Below are positions 1 through 4,151 of a stretch of DNA of 5,123 nucleotides, piece after piece. A program made the position numbers and the translations under genes. The stretch comes from CAZJJY01 sp964546445 (GTDB lineage Bacteria; Patescibacteriota; Microgenomatia; PFEM01; JAPLYW01), in the NCBI GenBank assembly GCA_964546445.1, contig CAZJJY010000033.1:1-5123 (forward strand), in the 5' to 3' direction. The notes under the pieces were generated by a model. That model did no database searches, was not told where the DNA came from, and was given only the letters and a program-made list of their open reading frames with translations. Numbering within the stretch: the stretch's first letter is position 1; the number at the start of each line of letters is the position of its first letter.

Positions 1-29
1 TTTTTAATGTTTGATATACTTCAAAGAAA

Positions 30-47
30 GTTAACAGTTTTGTTAAC
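30..47. promoter_or_regulatory. Palindromic operator candidate before the toxin gene
   Basis: A perfect inverted repeat, GTTAACA-N4-TGTTAAC, sits 16 nt before ATG 64. It ends one base before TTTAAT (49-54), which resembles a -10 box. No convincing -35 box is seen at the right distance. AbiEi antitoxins are known to autorepress their operons by binding inverted repeats in the promoter, so this is a reasonable autoregulation site. If translation really begins at ATG 7, this repeat would lie inside the gene and the idea would weaken. The repeat is seen directly; the role is inferred. Confidence 0.45.
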
Positions 48-63
48 CTTTAATGAACAAGTT

Positions 64-738
64 ATGGATAAACAACTGGCAATCAAACTCCAAGAGAAAA
101 TACACATATCTATAGATAAAATTGTGCGGGAAGAATACGAAATGATTCTTTTAAAGAGTCTTTTTGATAGTAGTTTTGGTTCCAAGTTGGTTTTTCGGGG
201 AGGGACTGCCTTGCGGTTAGCTTACGGTTCTCCTCGATTTTCCGATGATCTAGATTTTTCTGCTTTGGATTCTATTGATGAGGATGTTTTTAAGAAATGG
301 TGCCAAGAAGTAGCTAAAACTAATTCTAATTTGACTGTTTCTGATAGCCATCGGAAATTTTACACCCTATTTGCTCTTTTTAAGGTTATTGATCCCACTT
401 TACCCCAGGCGATTAGTATTAAGATAGAGATTTCCACTCGAGGGAACGGATGGATAAGGGGTAAAACTTTTGCTTTGCTCAATATTAGTAGTCAGGTAAC
501 TCCTATAACCGTCATGGTTCAGGTAGCCATTTTAGAAAAGATTAAGGCAGAGAAACTAACTATTCAACCACCCCGTATTCGAGATATTTTTGACTTGTGG
601 TTTATTGGTCAAAAGCTGGGTAAGAATACCCCGATGAACTTTAAGGGCTTTCGAATTAGGGAGATGCGAGCCGAATTACATAAGTATCTTTCTCAAAAGG
701 ATTGGAGGTTAATTGAATCATGGCTGCCAGAAAAATAG
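64..738 (+). CDS. AbiEii/AbiGii-type nucleotidyltransferase toxin (type IV TA family)
   Basis: This gene encodes a cytoplasmic nucleotidyltransferase of the AbiEii/AbiGii family, the toxin half of AbiE toxin-antitoxin and phage-abortive systems. Characterised relatives transfer nucleotides to RNA; the substrate here is unknown. The 224-residue product has all four family motifs: GGTALR at 46-51 followed by RFSDDLDF at 58-65 (metal-binding D62 and D64), IKIEIS at 119-124 (third acidic residue E122), EKIKAEK at 158-164, and RIRDIFDLW at 171-179. The length is normal and the frame is intact, so it looks active. I chose ATG 64 because the family N-terminus fits there and a perfect palindrome plus a -10-like box lie just upstream. 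ATG 7 is in frame and would add 19 residues, and the frame stays open to the window edge, so a longer start is possible. The 3' end overlaps the antitoxin gene by 19 nt, indicating one operon. The family call is strong; the start is moderate. Confidence 0.9.
   Translation: MDKQLAIKLQEKIHISIDKIVREEYEMILLKSLFDSSFGSKLVFRGGTALRLAYGSPRFSDDLDFSALDSIDEDVFKKWCQEVAKTNSNLTVSDSHRKFYTLFALFKVIDPTLPQAISIKIEISTRGNGWIRGKTFALLNISSQVTPITVMVQVAILEKIKAEKLTIQPPRIRDIFDLWFIGQKLGKNTPMNFKGFRIREMRAELHKYLSQKDWRLIESWLPEK
704..708 (+). promoter_or_regulatory. Ribosome binding site of the antitoxin gene
   Basis: GGAGG lies inside the 3' end of the toxin gene, 11 nt before ATG 720. The spacing is slightly long, but the match to the 16S tail is good. 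It supports ATG 720 as the start despite the 19-nt overlap, and it lets the antitoxin be made efficiently from the second position of the operon. Confidence 0.6.
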
Positions 739-1313
739 ATAGCCTTGATCTTATTAAAACTTTGTCTTCTTTAGACAAAGGTTACTTTACTACGGCTGAT
801 CTTGAAAAAATTACCGGGTTGGAAAAAGAGAGTCTTAAGGTAGCTGTGTACCGGTTGGTGAAGAAGGGGATTCTGACTAAGATTAAAAGGGGAATTTACC
901 AACTTTCTTTTAATCCAGTGGACGTTAAGAAAATTGCTAACCAACTTTATTATCCTTCTTATTTGTCTTTTGAATCCGCTTTATCCCAATATGGCATTTT
1001 AAGCCAAATTCCCCATACTCAGACCTTTGCTACCCCTAAACGATCCAAAAAGACTACTCTTTGGGAAACGGAAATTGATTATCGACAGTTGCAAAAAAAG
1101 CTCTTTTTTGGCTACGTTCTGTCTAATGGTATTTATATTGCTGAACCTGAAAAAGCCCTTCTTGACCAATTCTATTTAGTCAGTCGGGGGAAAACTACTC
1201 TCAATATCAAGGAGTTGGATTTAACTAGAATTAATCAGGAGAAGCTGATAGACTATGCACAGAAGTTTCCTTCTTATATTATGCCCTTGGTGAATAAAAT
1301 CAATGGAAGATAA
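720..1313 (+). CDS. AbiEi-type antitoxin / winged-helix regulator
   Basis: The 197-residue product is a cytoplasmic AbiEi-like antitoxin expected to neutralise the upstream nucleotidyltransferase and repress the shared promoter. An N-terminal winged helix spans about 20-63: FTTADLEKITGL, then a recognition helix around ESLKVAVYRLVKKG, then the wing KIKRGIYQL. The C-terminal AbiEi region shows the usual hallmarks YPSYLSFESALSQYGI (78-93), QTFATPKR (101-108) and IYIAEPEKALLDQFYL (138-153). Its length is normal for the family. The start overlaps the toxin gene by 19 nt and has GGAGG upstream. Its stop lies 11 nt inside the next gene, so all three appear co-transcribed. The gene order, toxin then antitoxin, is the reverse of the classical abiEi-abiEii operon. 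Family assignment is confident; regulation is inferred from relatives. Confidence 0.87.
   Translation: MAARKIDSLDLIKTLSSLDKGYFTTADLEKITGLEKESLKVAVYRLVKKGILTKIKRGIYQLSFNPVDVKKIANQLYYPSYLSFESALSQYGILSQIPHTQTFATPKRSKKTTLWETEIDYRQLQKKLFFGYVLSNGIYIAEPEKALLDQFYLVSRGKTTLNIKELDLTRINQEKLIDYAQKFPSYIMPLVNKINGR
1289..1293 (+). promoter_or_regulatory. Probable ribosome binding site of the Ig-like gene
   Basis: GGTGA, part of the extended Shine-Dalgarno sequence, lies within the antitoxin coding region 9 nt before ATG 1303. It supports this start and suggests the Ig-like protein is translated from the toxin-antitoxin transcript. No separate promoter is evident just upstream. Confidence 0.4.
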
Positions 1314-1779
1314 AACATTTCAGCAAACACCACCAATAGAGGTTAAAAAATCAAAAAAGGGATTGATTTTAGCAATTGTTGTTTTAATTATAATCCTTTT
1401 TTCTTTATGGTTAACGGTTTTTTTTATTAGTCAAAGGACAAGTTTTTTAGGTCGGGCTTCTTCTCCTTCACTTGGCTCAGGGGAGATAGCTCTAGATAAC
1501 TCTTATATATTTGCTTCTCCTTTATCAGCTAAAGCTGATGGTAAAGAAAAGATTCGTATCACTGTTTTCATTCTAGATTCTCAAGGCAAAGGGGTTTATG
1601 GTCAACCTGTTTTTTTAGGTGAAGATGAGAAACTAGAAGTAAAAGAAGTTCAGTCTGTTACAGATAATATTGGAAGGGCGATGTTTGATGTCTCTTCCTT
1701 TACAATTACTGATTATTTTGTTGAGGCAAGTGTAAATAATCAGGTTTTACCTCAACGAGTGAAGGTTTCTTTTAGGTAG
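1303..1779 (+). CDS. Membrane-anchored bacterial Ig-like (Big_1/invasin-type) protein
   Basis: A 158-residue one-pass membrane protein. A short basic cytoplasmic head (KKSKKG at 15-20) precedes one hydrophobic helix (about 21-43) with no obvious cleavage site, so it should act as an uncleaved anchor with the C-terminus outside. After a Ser/Gly-rich linker (50-62), residues 65-157 form one Ig-like domain of the Big_1/invasin type: SAKADGKEKIRITVFILD (75-92), GKGVYGQPVFL, then SVTDNIGRAMFDV (118-130) and the closing strand RVKVSF. The function is unknown; such domains usually mediate adhesion or act as structural spacers. The start ATG lies 11 nt inside the antitoxin gene, with GGTGA (1289-1293) 9 nt before it, suggesting translational coupling to the TA pair. 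The last 22 codons are duplicated as a remnant at 3239-3307. Domain and topology are well supported; the role is not. Confidence 0.82.
   Translation: MEDKTFQQTPPIEVKKSKKGLILAIVVLIIILFSLWLTVFFISQRTSFLGRASSPSLGSGEIALDNSYIFASPLSAKADGKEKIRITVFILDSQGKGVYGQPVFLGEDEKLEVKEVQSVTDNIGRAMFDVSSFTITDYFVEASVNNQVLPQRVKVSFR
1711..1779 (+). repeat. Direct repeat, copy A: 3' end of the intact Ig-like gene
   Basis: This is the last 22 codons plus stop of the Ig-like gene. It recurs at 3239-3307 in the same orientation, offset by 1528 bp. By hand alignment 56 of 69 bases match, and 52 of the first 60. The encoded peptides share 20 of 22 residues (N/Q at the ninth and R/Q at the last). Similarity stops at the stop codon on one side and one base before 1711 on the other. 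Confidence 0.85.
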
Positions 1780-1788
1780 GAAAGCTTT

Positions 1789-1818
1789 GGTGACAAATTT
1801 TAGTAACCCCCCTTTTTT
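1789..1818 (+). terminator. Weak terminator candidate after the Ig-like gene
   Basis: GGTGAC (1789-1794) can pair with GTAACC (1803-1808) with one mismatch around an 8-nt loop. Four C and then six T (1813-1818) follow. The stem is short and the T run does not abut it, so termination would be partial at best. Its place between the Ig-like gene and the ATPase promoter is what one would expect of a boundary. Confidence 0.25.
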
Positions 1819-1823
1819 GGTAC

Positions 1824-1851
1824 TTGACTACTAGAAATTCGGTACTAAAAT
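1824..1851 (+). promoter_or_regulatory. Sigma70-like promoter of the ATPase gene
   Basis: TTGACT (1824-1829), a 16-nt spacer and TAAAAT (1846-1851) make a strong sigma70-type promoter. Only 8 nt separate the -10 box from ATG 1860, so transcription would begin at or within a few bases of the start codon and yield a leaderless or near-leaderless mRNA. No Shine-Dalgarno sequence lies before the ATG, which agrees. GTACT occurs at 1820-1824 and 1842-1846, touching both hexamers. Confidence 0.6.
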
Positions 1852-1859
1852 GTAAATAT

Positions 1860-3143
1860 ATGATTAAAAGACAAATACTTGCCAGGTTAGAGAAGCATCT
1901 AGGATCAGACCAAATGAGCATTCTTATTGGCTCAAGGCAAGTTGGTAAGACATATTTGATGCGTCTTTTGAAGAAAAAGTTAGAAAAAGAGGGTAGGAAA
2001 ACAATTTGGCTAAGTTTGGATAACGACGAAGATAAAGCTAGATTTACATCCCAGAAGGCGTTGTTGTCTTTTATTGAACTTACCGTCGGTAAGAAGAAAG
2101 CCTTTGTTTTTATTGATGAAATACAACGTAAAGAAAATGCCGGACTCTTCTTAAAAGGAATTTTTGATATGAACGTACCCCACAAGTTTATTATTTCCGG
2201 TTCTGGTAGCTTAGAGCTTAAAGCAAAAATATCGGAGTCGATGGCCGGTAGGAAACAGCTATTTACTATTGATCCCATAAACTTCGAAGAGTTTGTTAAT
2301 TTTAGAACCAAGTATTTATATGAGAATAAGTTAAAAGACTTTTTTGATTTAGAGAAAGATAAAGCAGATCGTCTTTTTGCTGAGTATTTGGTCTTTGGGG
2401 GCTATCCGCGGGTAGTTCTTGCTGATACTGTTGTTTCAAAGCAGGAGGAGATGCAAGAGATTTATAGAAGCTATATTGAACGGGATATTCGTGGCCTTCT
2501 AAATTTGGAGAAAACAGATGCTTTTACTAAGCTTCTTAAGATTATTGCTTCACAAATAGGAAGCCTAGTTAATATGACTGAACTTTCTTCAACTGTTGGT
2601 ATTGACCAAAAAACCATCAAGCACTATTTGTTCTACTTAGAGCAGACTTTTATTATCAAAAAAGTCACTCCATATTACCGTAATCCCCGAAAAGAAATTA
2701 CTAAAGCGCCGATTTATTATTTCTATGACACAGGACTTCGCAATTGGCTTTTAGGTCTATTTGGTTTGCCGGAAGTTCCTGTTCCTTTAAGTGGACATCT
2801 ATTCGAAAACATTGTTTTTAATCTTTTGAGAGAACAATTAGGCCTTTCGTCAACTCAGATTCACTTTTGGCGAACACGAGACCAAGCTGAAGTGGATTTT
2901 GTTTTAGAAAAGGGGCTAGATGTCTTACCGATAGAAGTCAAATATGCCAAGAAGTTGCGACACATAGAGATTCCCCGTTCCTTTAGGAATTTTTTGGCAA
3001 AATATCAACCAAAAGTAGGCTATATTATTCACCTAGGCGAAAGTCAAGAGACTAGAATAAACAAGACCCAAGTTTACTCATTTTCATTTTATAAGCTTGT
3101 AGGTAGAGATAGTCTTTTTAATTGGCAACCAGATTTTAAATAG
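1860..3143 (+). CDS. AAA ATPase with DUF4143 (COG1373 family)
   Basis: A 427-residue ATPase of the widespread AAA/DUF4143 family, whose cellular role is not established. The N-terminal ATPase has Walker A GSRQVGKT (24-31), Walker B FVFIDEIQR (82-90) and ISGSGSLEL (112-120), followed by MAGRKQLFTIDPINFEEF (128-145). DUF4143 follows, with YIERDI (205-210), a winged-helix segment around NMTELSSTVGIDQKTIKHYL (238-257) and YYFYDTGLRNWLLG (286-299). The C-terminal part carries a PD-(D/E)XK-like signature: E316 in LFEN, D346 in AEVDFV, and E359 with K361 in IEVK. Full length and undamaged. I chose ATG 1860 because the in-frame TTG 1824 is the -35 box of its promoter. The gene has its own promoter and lies alone between the two copies of the Ig-like gene end, so it may be mobile cargo. 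The family call is firm; nuclease activity is only inferred from the motif. Confidence 0.9.
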   Translation: MIKRQILARLEKHLGSDQMSILIGSRQVGKTYLMRLLKKKLEKEGRKTIWLSLDNDEDKARFTSQKALLSFIELTVGKKKAFVFIDEIQRKENAGLFLKGIFDMNVPHKFIISGSGSLELKAKISESMAGRKQLFTIDPINFEEFVNFRTKYLYENKLKDFFDLEKDKADRLFAEYLVFGGYPRVVLADTVVSKQEEMQEIYRSYIERDIRGLLNLEKTDAFTKLLKIIASQIGSLVNMTELSSTVGIDQKTIKHYLFYLEQTFIIKKVTPYYRNPRKEITKAPIYYFYDTGLRNWLLGLFGLPEVPVPLSGHLFENIVFNLLREQLGLSSTQIHFWRTRDQAEVDFVLEKGLDVLPIEVKYAKKLRHIEIPRSFRNFLAKYQPKVGYIIHLGESQETRINKTQVYSFSFYKLVGRDSLFNWQPDFK

Positions 3144-3155
3144 GAAATAATAATC

Positions 3156-3175
3156 GTATATTTTGCAATATGTAC
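3156..3175. promoter_or_regulatory. Imperfect palindrome abutting a -35 box
   Basis: GTATATTTTGCAATATGTAC is an imperfect 20-bp dyad in which 8 of 10 positions pair, centred on TTGCAA. It ends directly against TTGACA (3176-3181), a normal place for an operator. It lies 13 nt after the ATPase stop. No regulator gene in the window is clearly tied to it. Confidence 0.4.
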
Positions 3176-3205
3176 TTGACAAAATAAGCGATCATTTTGT
3201 GTACT
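3176..3205 (+). promoter_or_regulatory. Orphan promoter with internal dyad
   Basis: A perfect TTGACA (3176-3181) is followed after 18 nt by TGTACT (3200-3205), a 4-of-6 match to a -10 box. A perfect inverted repeat, ACAAAAT-N8-ATTTTGT (3179-3185 and 3194-3200), overlaps the -35 end and fills the spacer, as repressor sites often do. No plus-strand gene follows: transcription would run into the Ig-like remnant and antisense to the minus-strand gene. The same inverted repeat, read on the minus strand, could also slow transcription leaving that operon. Confidence 0.4.
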
Positions 3206-3233
3206 CGCAATTTGTTTTAGCTATGGGGAGTTG

Positions 3234-4151
3234 TCAATGATTATTTTGTTGAAGCGAGTGTACAAAATCAGGTCTTACCTCAAAGGGTGAAAGTTTCTTT
3301 CCAATAATCTTCTGGTTTTCTTTCTTCTTATCATGGTGTTTTTTAAATAGATAAAAGATGGCCATTATCTCTAATAGTATAATCAGCCAGAAAGAAGGCT
3401 TGAGGAGCCCTAAGAGGCTAATAAAGGCCTGATAGATCATCTTAATAAACCATAACCACCAAGGAATGATTTTAAAGTTTAAGGTATTGCTTTTAGGGGT
3501 AGGAGAGTTCAGAAAGTTAGCTCCGGCGAACATTTTCCAGCTAGATTGTTCTTCATTGGGAAGATTGAATTCAAAGTAACCATTTTGATCGGATACTGTT
3601 TTGTAAGAGGGAAGATTGTAGGCATGGGCAGATTTAACTAAAGAAAGTCGTTTAATTTTTGATTGATCATTGGCCAAAAATATATTTACTTCTGAATTAG
3701 GGATAGTTAATCCTTGAGCTTTTATTTGTTCCTTAGTAATAAAAATGCCTTTATCCAAGCTGACGGTGGGGGGAAGAAGAACAGGTCCCACACTAATAAG
3801 GTAATTACCAATCGGTAAACGAGGGAGACAAGTAGGAAAAGAAGCACGGCTTTGAGTGTCTGTAGTCGTGAGACAAAGTTCAGGATATTCAGGGTTGGGT
3901 AGGGGTAGAAAGATCCTATCAAAGAAGAAGTATCCTTTTTCATCGGCAATAACTTGTTCATTAACCCTATCTCCTTGTAGTTGAATGAGGCCCTGAGGGG
4001 AAGAATAGCCAAATAATATTAATTTTGGTTCTCCAATAGAAGCAGAAACTTTAATTTCGTAATTAATATCAGTGGCGTTTATTTCAGTAGGAATAAAAAA
4101 CCAAAGAAAGAAAAAAAGGAGAATATAAGAAATTTTTATTTTGTTATTCAC
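3234..4151 (-). CDS. Envelope protein with two beta-sandwich repeats and C-terminal membrane anchor
   Basis: I recognise no named family with certainty. The 305-residue product begins with a signal peptide (hydrophobic core about 8-20, likely cleavage after INA at 26). Two related segments resembling carboxypeptidase regulatory-like beta-sandwiches follow. One ends in VIADEKGYFFFD (67-78) and the other in TVSDQNGYFEFN (185-196). C93 and C108 flank a loop after the first and could form a disulfide. Hydrophobic stretches at about 231-250 and 253-270, then a basic tail (KKHHDKKK), anchor it, so most of the protein is outside the cell. I chose GTG 4151: it overlaps the stop of the upstream gene in GTGAATAA and gives a normal signal peptide, whereas TTG 4196 would add 15 Lys/Asn-rich residues. 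Residues 282-305 are encoded by the antisense of the Ig-like remnant, so the tail is probably not ancestral. The role is unknown, presumably paired with the DUF916-like neighbour. Confidence 0.72.
   Translation of the reverse strand: MNNKIKISYILLFFFLWFFIPTEINATDINYEIKVSASIGEPKLILFGYSSPQGLIQLQGDRVNEQVIADEKGYFFFDRIFLPLPNPEYPELCLTTTDTQSRASFPTCLPRLPIGNYLISVGPVLLPPTVSLDKGIFITKEQIKAQGLTIPNSEVNIFLANDQSKIKRLSLVKSAHAYNLPSYKTVSDQNGYFEFNLPNEEQSSWKMFAGANFLNSPTPKSNTLNFKIIPWWLWFIKMIYQAFISLLGLLKPSFWLIILLEIMAIFYLFKKHHDKKKENQKIIGKKLSPFEVRPDFVHSLQQNNH
3239..3307 (+). pseudogene. Headless 3' remnant of a second Ig-like gene (direct repeat, copy B)
   Basis: This stretch encodes 22 residues and a TAA stop, differing from the C-terminus of the Ig-like protein at 1303-1779 only at residues 9 and 22. 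Most base differences are silent (GAG/GAA, GCA/GCG, GTT/GTC, CGA/AGG, AAG/AAA, TTT/TTC), so the two copies diverged while both were coding. The frame upstream has no start codon and reaches a stop at 3218-3220, so the fragment cannot be translated as a gene by itself. Homology begins abruptly at about 3238, marking a deletion or insertion junction. The minus-strand gene is read through it in antisense. What was lost is the anchor and most of the Ig domain of a paralogue. Confidence 0.8.

Noticed and set aside
1824..1859. TTG 1824 as ATPase start
   Set aside because: This TTG is the -35 hexamer of a strong promoter whose -10 box lies at 1846-1851, so the region would not be in the mRNA. Family N-termini also fit ATG 1860.
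1772..2311. Minus-strand open frame of 179 codons
   Set aside because: It lies antisense to the well-supported ATPase gene and its promoter, has no recognisable domain and no ribosome binding site I could see. It is a shadow frame.
1780..3238. Insertion sequence or integron cassette carrying the ATPase
   Set aside because: There is no transposase or integrase, no terminal inverted repeats, and the flanking direct repeats are diverged coding sequence rather than a target duplication. Mobility remains possible but is not shown.
3237..3290. Small plus-strand frame starting ATG 3237 after GGGGAG
   Set aside because: It would encode only 17 residues in a different frame from the Ig-like remnant. 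The apparent ribosome site looks accidental and no function is suggested.
3722..4012. Minus-strand open frame of 96 codons
   Set aside because: It is in another frame within the envelope protein gene, which has a signal peptide, repeats and anchor in its own frame. No independent support.
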